DNA from: Asterochloris sp. CNOR1
Lineage: Eukaryota > Chlorophyta > Trebouxiophyceae > Trebouxiales > Trebouxiaceae
NCBI GenBank assembly: GCA_963969365.1
Contig: OZ017756.1
Location: forward strand, 558,001-622,000
Length of the DNA: 64,000 nt
Direction: 5' to 3'
In this document: positions 23,005 through 34,485 of the stretch, piece by piece
How positions within the stretch are numbered: the stretch's first letter is position 1
How the letters are laid out: each line of letters starts with the position of its first letter
Program-made: the position numbers and the translations under genes
The notes under the pieces: generated by a model
Told to the model about the DNA's origin: nothing
The model's database searches: none
The model's input: the letters and a program-made list of their open reading frames with translations, nothing else

Positions 23005-23171
23005 GCGATCAGTGTCAACAGCAGATCGCCTGAACTGAGAGCGGTGGACCCTCCAAAGCTGGACCCTCCAAAGCAGTGTTGTGCAGATCTGTGAGCGATC
23101 GAACAAGTTGCTCTCGGAGCTAGGGTGGATCAGGGGTTCGACCCTCCCATGCAGTCTGTGACTTCTGTCGA

Positions 23172-25354
23172 ATGCCCTACCTAAGAACAGGGGATGTGCA
23201 GCTTTACTATGAGGTGCATGATCTGCAGCCTCCTGCCACAATGCTGGAGGATGGCAGGTCTGATCATGCACCTCCCAGCTCTCGAGATGACAGGCCCTGC
23301 TTGCTGATGATCATGGGTGAGCAGTGCTACATTTCAGGGCTTGTCAGGCAGCAATGTGCTGCTATTTGTAGGTTGTTGCCTGCAGGCTTTGCTGCCAGTC
23401 TGGATTGCTGGCACCCACAGCTGGACATGCTGTTGCAGCCAGAGGTGGGTGGCCACCTCCTCCTTCACCACCAGCACCAGTCAGGAATGCAACTAACCTT
23501 CGTGCTGCTGCAGGCTGAAACGGAGGGCTCCCCAGTCCGAGTTGTACTGATGGACAACAGGTGCGCTGTGCATGCCCAGTCTTGGCGTGCTGCCTTCGTT
23601 GCTCAGCAGACCAGTTTGAGCTGAGTGCGCCAGCAGGGCCCCAGGGCAGTCAGCAGATGTCTGGTTGTATCGCAGGGGCGTCGGCCGTAGCTCATCGCCG
23701 TCAGGCATGCAGGCTTACAGCACACAGCTGATGGCGCAGGACTGCCTCATGCTCCTGGTGAGGCCAGTGCACAATGATCTGCCAACCCGAGTGCAAACCC
23801 CTGCCTCTAGGCCTTTCCTTTCGTCTGCATCATGCCCAAAGGCTCTGTGCAGCAGAGGTACCCATGCCTTGGTGCGAGTGCTGGACTTCAAGTGCCTCCG
23901 TGCAATGCAGGACCACTTGGGCTGGGACCGTGTGCATGTTGTGGGTCACAGGTCAGCCCCTGCATTCAGCAAGCCTGATTCTGCCATGGTGCTGCTCAGG
24001 ATGTGCCATGAGCCAGTCAGACTTGATGCTGCTCCCTGCTGCGTACCTGCCAGAGCTGTTTGCTGCCACCAAAGGACACACATCAAGATGGAGGGGCCTA
24101 CCAGGCGTGTGCACTCACCTGGGTTGACATCCCGCCTGCTGCAGTGCAGCATGGGGGGCATGGTAGCATGCAAGCTGGCAGCTCAGGCGCCACACCGGAT
24201 CTGCTCCCTGACAGTGATCAGCAGCACTGGAGGCCACTGGCAGGCCATCCCTAAGAGCTGGAGGACGGTCAAGTACTGCCTGCAGGTGTGTGCCATGCGC
24301 TGCACCTGTCAAGTGAACACTACCCTGCTCTCGGCCGCCACCTGCAGAGGCCTGCTGGGCAGCTACATTGTCTGCCTCAGTGCTGCAGAAGGCAGGCAGG
24401 CTGGTCATGCACACTTGCAGGTCACGTCGTGCTGCGTGCGGCAGCAGGTCATGGCGTGCTGGGTGTTCGCCTCTCTGGCTGTGCACCAACCATCAGCTCT
24501 CACCCTACCTGTGTGCTGTAGACTGCCTTGGCGCGCACAGCAGAGGACAGGGCCAAGGTGGACCTGAAGCTCCATTTCATGCCAAAAACTTTGAATGAAG
24601 TGGACACAAAGTTCAACCGCACCAGGCGAGACCTGCTCCATGAACAGTACGTTGAGGGCATGAGGGGCGGCGGGGTGGGGCAGACCAGGGCTGGCTTCAA
24701 GGTGCGGGAGGCACTGCTGCGCTGCCCATGTCTGCTGAGCTGCTGTCACAGTGAATGCAAGTCTGGCGCCAGCCGCATCTGCCTTCTTCTGCGTGGACAT
24801 GGCCGACTCAGCATCAAGCGCCTGCCTGCAGGGGCAGCTGTGTGCCATCTGGCGGCACAGACTTCCAAAGGCGGACCTACTTGCCATCAAGAGCAGCAGG
24901 GCGCCGGTCCTCGTGATGCATGGCAGGTGGGCTCCCTGTCTGGGCGTTATAGACCGACTAACACAACTGTTGGCCGGAGCATTTGCATTCAGCACCGCGC
25001 TGCCAGTCTGCCGTTGTACAGACCTGCTGCACTCACAGCACATGCTGCATTGCCAGGTATGACATCCTGGCCATGCCCAGGTATGGCGAGAGGCTGGCGA
25101 CCAGGCTCGAATGTCCACTGGTGATGCTGGAAGGTGCCCATTTCCTCAATCGCGAGAGGGGGGCTGAGGTCAATCTTATCCTGCACCACGTGATCTGGCG
25201 GGCGGGGACAGCCATTGGCGTGGAGGGTTGCTACTTGCACAGATCCAGAGACTGGCCTGCAGGCCACCGCAAAGCAATGCAACAAACAGCGCCCTTCCAA
25301 AGACTGGAACCCACTGATGTATTGCTGCTGCAGCTGGAGAGAGAGTCTGACTGA
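23172..25354 (+). CDS. Alpha/beta hydrolase fold protein
   Basis: Nine exons close in phase to 360 aa: 23172-23316, 23386-23444, 23514-23560, 23676-23757, 23911-23951, 24150-24285, 24522-24701, 24832-24926, 25057-25354. The start MPYLRTGDVQLYYEVHD is the usual first strand of this family. Then come LLMIMG (oxyanion turn region), VVLMDNRGVGRSS, the nucleophile elbow VVGHSMGGM (Ser), VLVMHGRYD (likely acid) and LEGAHF (catalytic His). An inserted polar stretch of about 25 residues follows the first strand. The fold covers esterases, lipases and other hydrolases; sequence alone does not show the substrate. The C-terminal 40 residues after WRAG are unlike the family and may be a divergent tail. 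ATG 23172 is just right of the LINE, so its original promoter is either displaced to the left of the LINE or replaced. Confidence 0.9.
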
Positions 25355-25585
25355 AATGTCATTCAATGACTAGACTCCTATGCAAGCCTAAGGCTGATTA
25401 TGAGCATGGCCCCCTGCACAAGAAAGGAGATTGAATTATCGTCGTAAACCAGGCCACAGCTGGGGACCACATTACAGACCATTACGTGAAGTGCTTCAGA
25501 CTAGGAAAGCACATCTGCGCAACTTGAACACAGCTTACTTAACGAAATGTCTTAGCAGGTTGCAGAAGCGGGGCATTGCAGCATC

Positions 25586-28500
25586 ATGGCAGCAGTTGTG
25601 CTTGAGCAGCATGCCTGCACTCCTCAGCCAGGCTATCACTCTTCCTGGAGGTGAGCTGGGTTTCACCACACTGAAAACCACAAACTTTGTTCCCAGGCAC
25701 AGCAAGGCTCACAGCATCATGCAGGCACCCTGCGCTGTCCCTCAGTGACCCCTTTGCAACCTCCACCTGATGTTGATGGCTTGCCTGCTGCCACCAGATG
25801 CCTCTGTGCTGCAATGTCATGAGGCCTTGCCTTATGGGTGCTGTCTTTCGCAGGCCATGGCTGTCCTTGTACGGACTTCGTTTGAGACCCAGGGACGCAC
25901 CGACAGAGGAACAGGTGGGTATCCTCGCACCATCATATAGGCATTGCCACACTTGTCAAGCTCCTGCAGAGAGTAGCATGTGTCTTCAGCTTGGCATGCT
26001 GCCTCAGTGCTGCCCGCAAAGCAGCATTGTAACAGCGACCAGGCATAGCCTCATACTGCAGCATGCTGCCTGTTGTCATGCCTTGCTGCTCTTGCTGGCT
26101 GCTGCTGGCAGACCTCAAGAATGTCGCTGCTGATAGAGCCTCTGCCTCTGTGCTGTGACACTTCCAGGTTGTGAATGCACACGCCTGCCTTGACTCATGC
26201 CACAGCGTTCTCTGGCATCTAGGCGCAGCTGCTGTGTGGGCATCAAGGCCCACATATACAGTGCAAACTTTTATTCCGGTGGTCTGCTGCACAAACACCT
26301 AGCAGCCTGTTTGATGCAGGTGCCCAGGCTCTTATCGAAACGCTGCTGGCTACACTAATTGGGCGCCATGCAGCAATACATCTGCTGTGCAGGTGCCCAA
26401 GGCTCCCATCCAGAAGTGTTCCCTCTGCTCATGTTTGGTGTCTCTGCTGTGCAGGCGCCCCTGGCCCTATTCAGAAGCTGCTGCCTGCGCAGGTCATGCT
26501 GCCGCTTTGTAGATGTTGCTCACAGACTCTGCTGCCTTCAGCTCCTTCAAAGCTGCAAAGCCCCAGCCGCTTGTCTGCTGTGCAGACCCTCTCCCAGGCT
26601 CCCATCCAGAAGCTGCTGCCCCCGGAGGTCATGCTGCTCATCTTCTCGCAGCTACCCATCGCCAGCACAGCACGAGCGCAGTGCAGCTGCCGGCAGTGGT
26701 ACCGTCTGGGCTTGGCGCCGGACCTGTGGCGCACTGCCTGTCAGGAGGCATTCCAGAGGTGCAGCTACAAGCGCAACAGCTGGCTTCTGCGCCGAGAGTA
26801 CAGGTGCGCTGCTGGGGTGCCCTGCACACCAGCCCATTTTGCAGCTGCACCTTGCCCACCTCAAGAGGGGCAGCTACAAATGCAAATGCTGGCTCTACAG
26901 GTGCAGCGCTGGGGCGCCTTGCCAGGCACACCAACTTGCCGCTGCACCTTGGGCACCTCCAAGACCAGTGAAGCCCAGCTTTTGCGTGGTTCCCTGCTGA
27001 GACGCATGAGCTCAGGGGTACTGAGCTGCTGTGAGTGTGCGCATCTGGGTTCTGCCCTTGCCAGCCAGCTTCAGATTTGTAAACTTGCATTGACAGGCTG
27101 TTGGCCCTGTCATTGCAGCTGCAGCAACACAACACGCCCCGCCATGCTGCAGAGGCTGTTGGAGGAGAATGTACCTGGATAGGCCGCATGTCAGGCATGA
27201 CGGAGTGTACGTCAGCAGAAACACCTACCTGAAGACAGGCATTATAGAATGGACAGTCAAGAACCCTGTGGCACTCGTGTGCTACTATCGGTACTACAGG
27301 TCAGCAGCTGTTGAACATCAGACAAGCTCAGTGCAGCCTGCAGCAATGCAAGTGCAAGGCATGCTGCTGGGGCACACTGGCAAGTGGCGCACCTGCCAAG
27401 CGGCCTTTAGCAGTGAAGACCCATGTCTGCTTGGTGGTGGCTTGAGGCCCTCTGGCAAGCCTAATCTTCTGCAAGTGCGTGCAGCAAGCATGGCTGATCT
27501 GTGCTGCTACGATATGGCTGAGCTATCAGCCAAGCTTGCAGCTCGTCATGTTGGCTGCTGCTTCCCTCACAGCTGCTTTCTCATCTTGACTTGATGGCGC
27601 CTGAGCTCAGTTGACCTGCCTGCACTGCAGAGGACTGCTTGCCAGCAGCCTCCTCTGACAAGCCTCCCTCCTCTTTGCTATGTTGTGACCTACATGTGCT
27701 GCGCTGCAGGTTCTTCCCTGATGGCAGCTTTCTGTATCGCACAACTCCTGATGCAGTCAGCAAAGTGGCACGGACGCTGCTCACAAAGCCGCGGTGCAAG
27801 GCGCGGGCAGACGACACTTTGCAGCAGGGGCTATGGCGTCTGGACGTGAGTGGTGCTGGGGCAGTCGAGGTGTTTGCTCCCTGTGCTTCAGGGAAAGCCT
27901 GCGTGCATCTTGGTCGCAGCCGTGTTGGGGCTGCAACCGGGCTGCAATCAGGCTGCACATGTTACGCTGGGCACAGCGCAGGCAGATGACGCAGCAGGCT
28001 CTGTCGCGTTTGAATTCAAGTGGTGTCTGAGGCAGACAGCTGCCTCTGCCAGCTTTGGGCGGGAACTGTCATGCTGCACCTGTCTTGCATGGAATCAGCG
28101 AGGCAAGGATGACACTAGCTGCAGATCTTTGTGGTGCTGGAGTGCAATTTGTCAAGCAGTGGCAAATGCTTCAGCATAGTCACATGGCCATTTGTTCTGG
28201 GGCTGGGGCCCAGCAGCAACAGGTCTCAGGCTGCTGGACTACTCCTTTCATGCAAAGGCAGAGCCACCCAGCACTCCTCAGCATCACATGATCTGGACTG
28301 AAGTGTGCTGCACAGCACCATTCTCAGCCTGGTGGCATGCCTGTCAGGCAGCATCCCGCCCGCATTGCCTCCAGCAGGGGCACTAGGAAGCTGGCCTGAG
28401 ACAGTCATGTCTGGTGACAAGGACCACCTGCAATCCTGTTGCCCTCTGCTGACTGAGGCAGCCACCTCATATGCCAAACTTCCATATGCCAGCTGCCCCA

Positions 28501-29313
28501 CATCTGCAGGCGAGCACTTGCTGTCAGCCATGCGTACCAACAGGCCACCTCAACACCCAAGGGGTTGCACACATGCCACTCCGCTGCTGCAGGGAGAGCG
28601 GCTGTTAACAGCCAGACAAGCACCTCGCGCCAGAACAACATCGTCTGAGTATTTGTGTTTCCATGTCTGCAGGGAGAGCGGCTGCTGGCAGTCATGGTCT
28701 ACCCCAACAGCCACAACACAGAGGTACGCACCAGCCTGTCCTTGCGCAGCACTACGCGGGGGGCCAACAACCGCCTGGACGCACGCGGCGTCCTGTGTGT
28801 GGACAAGGCAGACGGCAGCACCAACCCCATTCTGAGTGAGTGGCTGTGGGCTGCACACTGGATAGGCAGCACAAGCTTTGCGCCAGCATGGCGGCTGCAC
28901 CAGCCCCGCGGCTGGGGAGTATGTACCTGCAGCTCGGTGCTGTTGAGTCTTGCACGTTCACTCAAGAGATCATGTACATCTAGTTACTGCAGCAGATGAG
29001 TTCACTGCCTTCTTGCGCCTGCTTGCTGCTGCATTCCAGGTGGTGACTGTCTCACCGTCTCCATGGGAAGGGCCTACTGCATGTGCTACTGCTGCTGCGC
29101 GTACTGCTGCTATTGACCTGCTGCTATTGGTCTGCAGGCACAGATGAGGATGAAGAGGTGTCAGACAACGAGCTGCAGCAGTACCTGCAGCAGCCAGGCA
29201 GCCGGCCCCACAAGCGGGGCATGTCGCCCTACGTGTTTGTCCCCTGGGAAGGGGTGCAGACCAGTGTTCTCAATAAGGGCGTCCAGGACATGGACTTCTT
29301 CTGCCCTGGTTAA
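25586..29313 (+). CDS. FBXO9: F-box protein, FBXO9-like
   Basis: The exons are 25586-25650, 25854-25914, 26586-26803, 27153-27299, 27710-about 27860, about 27953-28021, 28673-28835 and 29138-29313. An F-box follows a 45-residue leader: [16 protein letters not shown], then [16 protein letters not shown]. The FBXO9 domain reads [20 protein letters not shown], then [19 protein letters not shown]. The C-terminus, [11 protein letters not shown] and [19 protein letters not shown] then DMDFFCPG, matches plant FBXO9 homologues. Such proteins are substrate receptors of SCF ubiquitin ligases, binding SKP1 through the F-box. The usual N-terminal TPR is absent. The junction between the 28021 and 28673 exons is out of phase as drawn, so a small exon between them is probably missing from this model. 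Exon 3 is flanked by three upstream and one downstream degenerate copies of its own edges. Confidence 0.9.
26316..26508 (+). repeat. Three degenerate copies of the FBXO9 exon 3 acceptor region
   Basis: The functional acceptor and exon start (TGCAG, then codons for [16 protein letters not shown]) lie at 26581 onward. Similar blocks start at 26316, 26388 and 26451, each with TGCAGG followed by a version of GCCCAGGCTCCCATCCAGAAG. The nearest copy also keeps the CAGGTCATGCTGC part. Spacing is 72, 63 and about 131 bp. Only the last block leads into an open F-box frame. Confidence 0.85.
26867..26955 (+). repeat. Degenerate copy of the FBXO9 exon 3 end and its donor
   Basis: Exon 3 ends [15 protein letters not shown] with donor GTGCGC at 26804. 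At a 109-bp shift the intron reads [11 protein letters not shown] followed by GTGCAG at 26901. The resemblance continues into the intron (CTGGGGTGCC versus CTGGGGCGCC; CTGCACCTTG in both), so one block spanning exon end and intron start was duplicated in tandem. Confidence 0.85.
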
Positions 29314-29521
29314 CACCCGGGAAGGCATTTGCTGCATTGCTCACTGTGTTGTTGCCCAAAGATTTGAGCACTGTGCCACCTTGCAACCCCCACGCCTCAC
29401 TGAATCCATGAAGATCACATGCATGAGCCATAATGCGTTTCCAGATATGTGGGTCGGGATTACTCAGCCTATGTGTGTGTAGGAAATTTTGCGTCAGGTT
29501 CAGAGCTATCACGAGGCAGGG

Positions 29522-30578
29522 ATGGCATCCGCACATCTTGTTCCTGTTACCGGCCTCTATGGAGGCATTCTGACAATATTGTTCGCGGTGAGTCGATGTG
29601 GCGGTGATGCCTAACACAGCACAGTCTCCCACTCTTGAGCTGCCCAGCCGAACATCGGCCATGCATGCATAGCAAGTGCAGATGCTGGCACACCTGTACA
29701 AAAGTCTGAAGTCTGCCCAGCTCCCTTGCAGGCTCTCAGCCTCCGGGTGGGGCTGACGCGTGCCTCCACGGGCGTCATGCATGGGGAGGGTTCCCCTGGC
29801 GGAAAGGGCAAGGAGCTCCTGACACACATTTCCAGGGTGAGCTGGCTTCCACTCGCATGATGCGCTGCCTCCCCTGACATCTCAAGTTTGCTGAATGAGG
29901 CCTGCCCCCAGTCACTGATGTTGGTGCTCACATGCAGGCCCAGGGCAACCTGGCTGAGTACATCGGCATCTTTGTCGTGATGCTGGCTGTGCTGGAGCTC
30001 AATGGTGCCAGCGAAGGTGCGGTGATTGAGATAGAGGGGGCTGAGGCCGTGTGGAGGGTGGGTAACGCTTGGGGGGGCTGGTACTGGCACAGGCTGGGCC
30101 CTTGCAAGAATGCCATGACAGAGCAGTGGGCGCTTGCTGCTGGGAGGAGGCTGTCTGCTGCCGCACCAGTCTCTTTATTCCACCAAAACAACCAGGAGGC
30201 TTGTAGCAGGACATGCTGCTTGTGAAACCCGCTGAAGCCACCCTGTCAACTGGCTCTACAGAGGGCTGGGCACAAGCAGCACTGATGCCAGCTCTCGTAC
30301 TGTCAGAGTATTTACCGTGCATTGCCCCAGTCTCAGGGAAGCGGTGCCTCACATGGGCAACACCACCCCTCTTGTGCATCAGACATGTTTGGCCTGGCCC
30401 CTGTGCAGGCACCCTGCACTTCTTGGGAGCCCTCTTCACAGTGGCGCGCCTGTCCCATGCCGCCCAGGTGTCCATGCCCGGTCTGCCCCAAGTCATGCGC
30501 GGCGGTGGCTTTCTGACCACCATTGGCCTGCTGGTGCTGATGGGTTTCCTGGCAACTGCTGCACTGAGGCAGACCTGA
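29522..30578 (+). CDS. MAPEG family membrane protein
   Basis: Four exons close to 139 aa: 29522-29587, 29732-29836, 29938-30016 and 30409-30578. Four hydrophobic segments are visible: VTGLYGGILTILFA, YIGIFVVMLAVLELNGAS, FLGALFTVARLSHA, and FLTTIGLLVLMGFLATAAL at the end. The family signature AxGNLAEYIGIFVVMLAVLE followed by ELNGAS and RLSHA is clear, and GEGSPGGKGKELLTH matches the first cytosolic loop. MAPEG proteins (microsomal glutathione transferases and YecN-like relatives) form trimers in membranes. This length and the first loop resemble the bacterial/algal YecN-type branch; enzyme activity is not proven. A TGTAA polyadenylation-like signal occurs at 30635. It lies 208 bp downstream of the F-box gene on the same strand. 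Confidence 0.92.
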
Positions 30579-31739
30579 GGCCTGAGCTGACAGCGCAACG
30601 GAGCCATAAATGCACAGAACAGGCGAGTGCTAGCTGTAACAGCACCTAGCCTGTGGTATGCTTGCGTGCATTCTCCTGTCCAAGGAAAACACACTACCTG
30701 CTGGCTCTGGTGGTGCAGCCAGGCACTGCTTGTTGTGCTGCAAGGCCAAGCTCTTCATGTCCTCTGCAACAAACCAGCCTCCTCAGGTATTCATTCCCTT
30801 CAGTCCATCTTGTGTTTGCAGGGAACCCAAGCCAAACACACTAAGTCAAACGTGCTGCACACTTTTCTCTCCAGTGGAGACGAAGCACATGAACTCACTC
30901 CAATGAAAACACAGTGATTGAGACAGCATCAACCATATGGGCTGACAAAGCATTCTTTGCATCTTCCTTGGAGACCTGAAACTGCGCAATTACTCGGGTC
31001 TCAGTGTGGCAAACATGTATTGCTATGCAATGTTGCTGCTGTATCATGGCATGATGGATCATCAAGCTTTCTGCCTAGGCATGTGTACATGCTCATATGC
31101 AATTTTGTCCAACCCTTCACCAGCAGGGTGTGTTATGTAGACGTTTCTCTCAAGGAGTTACACCTAGCGGACAAGGGAGTCAACAATACATTCCTCGATG
31201 CATGAAAATGAGGGTTTTTGAAAAGAACTTGTCCTGCTAGAGTCACTCTGCAGACCAAAAAGAATTGTGCTCTCAAAATGGGGCCTCACAAAGGGGTCCC
31301 AGTTGCTCTCTCGCTCACTAAACGTTATTTTGGCACAGGACACATGTTCGCCTGTCGTAGTCAGCGGGGTCTCAAATTTTTTGGGGGCGGCAGAAATGTT
31401 GCCCTGCCATGCAAGGCTGATGAAGGGTTGCGCAGCCTGTGTGGGGCATGTGCAGCCAGGCCTGCCTGGCCAGCAAGGGGGCGCCTCCCACTCAAGGTAA
31501 TATGTACTGAGGAGCGAGCCAGGCCTGGGCACAGCAGCCATGGGCAGCTAGAGCCTGGACACAGCTCCTGGCACATCAGTGAATCAATCATAAACAATAC
31601 AGGGCCCCAGCACGGGCGTTGCTGGACACTGGCCCAAGCACAGGCTTTGCACCTAGTGTGCATGCCTGCTGCCGAGGGGCGGCAGAGCACCAGGCGGCCG
31701 GTCTGGCGGCGGCCGGCCCAGCCCTGACGCAGCTGCCAC
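30579..31739. other. Convergent intergenic region between MAPEG and RhoGAP genes
   Basis: Both flanking genes end here, so it should hold two 3' UTRs. A TGTAA signal for the plus gene is at 30635. The part 30880-31400 is relatively AT-rich. Short open frames on both strands show no recognised domain, and I see no further gene. Confidence 0.4.
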
Positions 31740-34291
31740 TCAAAACAGCAGAGCCTCCAGTGAATCGCACAGCAGGCAGTCCACGCTCTGGCACAGCTGC
31801 GGGTCCTGTGCCTCCTGAGCAGCCAGCTCCAAGCTGCCAGCTGCAGGCTCCAGACCCTGGCGGGTGCTGCTGGCAACTTGCACGCACAGTGCGGGTGAGC
31901 AGACACATGGCTCCTCGGCCACATCCATCTCGTCATCAGAGCTGGTGCCATCGCTGCTGTCGTCAGAGTTGCCTGCAGGCAGACAGACGCAGGCGCTAAG
32001 TGGAGGCAGGCACTGACTGAGTGCTTGGTGAAAGGGGAGCAGGTTGCTGTCCTGCTCAAGATGACGTAGCCACAGCCTACCACACTCGCTCAAGGTTTTG
32101 CCTTTCCAGGCACCCAGAAGTGGAACCCCCGCAGGGATAAGCTGGAAGGCATTCACACTGGCGCCAGTGTGGCATATGCAGCTCTCTGCATCAACAGCCA
32201 TCGCCCATCGATGCTGCTGGCTTGAGAGGTCGTTGTATCTTATTCCACTAGCCATGACCTGGTTGTCCCTGCTGAAGAGAGTCAGGCGCAGCATTTGCAG
32301 CCCAGATGAATGATTCCACGCATGCACCTCGACGAGCGACCTGTCATACAAACGATACCATGCTCATAGAACAGATCCCGCCCGCACTGACGCTGCTGCT
32401 GCTTGGGCGCAGCACGTGCGCTTCAGCCCTTCCTGCACCCTTGACAGACTGCTCCTGGCGAAGCTCACCTGCACTGTCGTCGCTGCTGCTGCTCAGGCGC
32501 GGCACCTCCAGCTCCATGTCTGCAGGGGCCTGGCTCTCGCAGCTGCCCGCCACCTGTGCAGGGGCCCGCCCCCTGAGAGCGGCCTGCACGCTGCTGGCTT
32601 TGGCGGCTGCTCCTGTCGTCGCAGCCTGGGCTGTGGACCCTGTGTCAAAAGATTTCTGGGCCTCCCCACCAGCTGCAGCCTGGCCGAAGAGGATGCGGTA
32701 GTCAAGGATCATGAGGGTGACCGCTGCCCTGCAGGGACAAGGGGGGAGCTGTGAAGGAAGATTGGTCTGGTAGGAACGGCCCATGCCGTGTCTGCAACAA
32801 ATGCCCTGCAGGTGTGGGGAGTGCATTTGGTTGGAAGAGGCAGAGTTTGGTTCTGATGAGCTGGCACAACTAGTCCTCCACATGTGCGTCCTGGCAGGGC
32901 AACACATATGCAGGGACCCCACACACAGGGCGGGCAGGTTGCTCAACTCAGCTGACAACCCCTGCAGCGTATGAACCCCCCAGGGAACACACCTCAACGC
33001 CGGCTGCTACCAGTGCATTGGCAACCCTACATAGCATGCTGCCACAGAAGCCTGCAGCAGCCTGCTGCAGCACAGGGCACTGTCGCTTTCACGGCAGGCC
33101 CGCAGCACGAGCGCACCTGGCAGTGCGGGCCTCAGACAGGCTGCTGGGGCTGGAACCGGCCTGCTTGCGCAGGACCCAGGGGGTGAAGATGCGCGCGAGC
33201 TCCTCAGCTGCCGCCTGGATGCAGGGCTGGTTGATCGCGTGGTGGTGCAGGAACTCCAGTAAAGGGTAGAGCACCCTCATACGATAGGAGGCCACCTGCA
33301 TGCACAAGAGGAGACGTCTGAGAGTGACTGGGTGGGGGGCCTGGACGCTGAGAGCTTGGCTATAAGCCAGGAGGGGCAGCTGACGTCAAGGTCTTTCGAC
33401 ATGCTGCTGAGTCACCGTCCTGCAGCCTGAAGCAGGGCGGCCTGTTCCAGGGACAGCAAATGCTCCTGGGAGACATCTGGCTCGCCCACACCGGGACTGC
33501 AGGGCAACAGCCATGCTGGCGTCCAGACCTCTTGCCACCCACCTGCTTCAGTGTCCTCTGCAGGCTGTTCAGACGCTCCACTGATGTGCGCCGCTGCTGT
33601 GTCTGCAGCACAGCACCATACAGGTGCAAGTCGATGATGGGCTCTGGCAGCGCCCTCAGCCACTCCTTCAACAGCCCAGCCACCTGCACATAGCAAGAAA
33701 AGTTTGCTGGTGTCAATGGACAGACTTTGCCGTGGCGGGGCCGCGACATTGCTCTCAATCGTGTTCAAGCTGAGATCAGAACACAGCGGCATAGCCATGC
33801 AGTGGTGGGGGCCGACCAGCGACTGCACAGATGCTGGTCGCCATTACAGCGAATTGCGCAGGAGGCTCACTGCTGTGGGGTCCTGGATGCCGACGCCTCG
33901 AACCAGGGGGTTCCGACCAAGCTCAAAAGCCTGGCGCAGCATGTTGGTCTTCCTGTCAGAGGTGTTCGCGGTAAAGAGGCGGGGTTCTGCAAGCGCCTGC
34001 TGGTTCTGGAATTTGATCAGGTAGGTGAGGGTGTCTCTGAAAATTGGAATGTGTCTGCCACTCTGACAGCAGTCCTGCAACATTGAGGTGAGACCCTGGT
34101 TTTGACTTGATCTTCACCAGGCGCTCAGCCTGCATCCTCTGAGCAGCTGGGCGCCTCAGGCTCACTATGCACACAAGCAAGCAGGAGCAGCGACGTGCTT
34201 CCGTGGGACAGTGTTCAAAAAAGGCAGCATGACTGCGTCCCTGCCAGGCTACAGAGGCGCTCACCTGCAAGGGCTGCCCAAAAAGCTGCAT
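31740..34291 (-). CDS. RhoGAP-like domain protein lacking the arginine finger
   Basis: Six exons join in phase to 347 aa: 34291-34265, 34074-33871, 33683-33543, 33295-33117, 32728-32469, 31972-31740. The N-terminus MQLFGQPLQ leads straight into the domain: IPIFRDTLTYLIKF, ALAEPRLFTANTSDRKTNML, then AGLLKEWLRALPEPIIDLHL, SLQRTLKQVASYRMRVLYPL and LARIFTPWVLR. Canonical RhoGAPs have GIFR with the catalytic arginine where this has RLFT, so GTP-hydrolysis stimulation is doubtful. Plant RhoGAP-like proteins such as At5g61530 also lack the arginine as I recall, and the closest resemblance is to these. The C-terminal 150 residues are acidic and serine-rich (SDDSSDGTSSDDEMD). It probably binds a Rho/Rop or other small GTPase. 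More N-terminal exons may exist, but only 194 bp separate this start from the upstream STR8 stop. Confidence 0.85.
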
Positions 34292-34485
34292 GGTGTGTTA
34301 CGTGTGGCTGTGAGATGGGCCGAGCTCAAATATCTGTTTTCTGATAAACGCCATCTCGTCATGCCAACCACATAGTGTATAGCTGGCATAGTACGGTTCT
34401 TACAGCTTTTCAGAACAAGGTTAAGTTTCCTCAGCTTCAAGAGCTGCTGCTGCAGCACACTGGCAAAGCAACAGTCTAGGAGCTG

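Larger units (their letters stand above)
17717..23165 (-). mobile_element. L1-type LINE, apparently full length, 3' tail of ATC repeats
   Basis: The element reads right to left. ORF1 (23004-21733) and ORF2 (21687-18280) are both open. The 5' UTR (about 23165-23005) contains two 15-bp repeats of GGACCCTCCAAAGC at 23043-23073. The 3' UTR (18279-17717) ends, in element sense, in TTTAAATTTAAA followed by about five CAT/ATC triplets, a simple-repeat tail instead of poly(A). No target-site duplication was recognised, so the exact 5' border is uncertain. It lies between the start of the Mn-CDF gene and the start of the alpha/beta hydrolase, whose 5' flanks it must have separated. Both frames are open, so a recent insertion is likely. 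ORF1 ends with a UAG in the same frame as ORF2. Confidence 0.93.

Noticed and set aside
22331-23038. 235-codon plus-strand frame opposite LINE ORF1
   Set aside because: It is antisense to a well-supported ORF1 coiled-coil frame and shows only low-complexity Ala/Ser/Pro sequence.
23130-23150. tRNA-like B box (GGTTCGACCC) near the LINE 5' end
   Set aside because: A T-arm-like hairpin is present, but no anticodon arm, D arm or acceptor stem could be found at the right spacing.
26316-26508. Repeat blocks as a possible CRISPR-like array or alternative F-box exons
   Set aside because: Spacing and sequence are irregular, the genome is eukaryotic, and none of the three blocks gives an open F-box frame; they are better seen as decayed copies of the exon edge.
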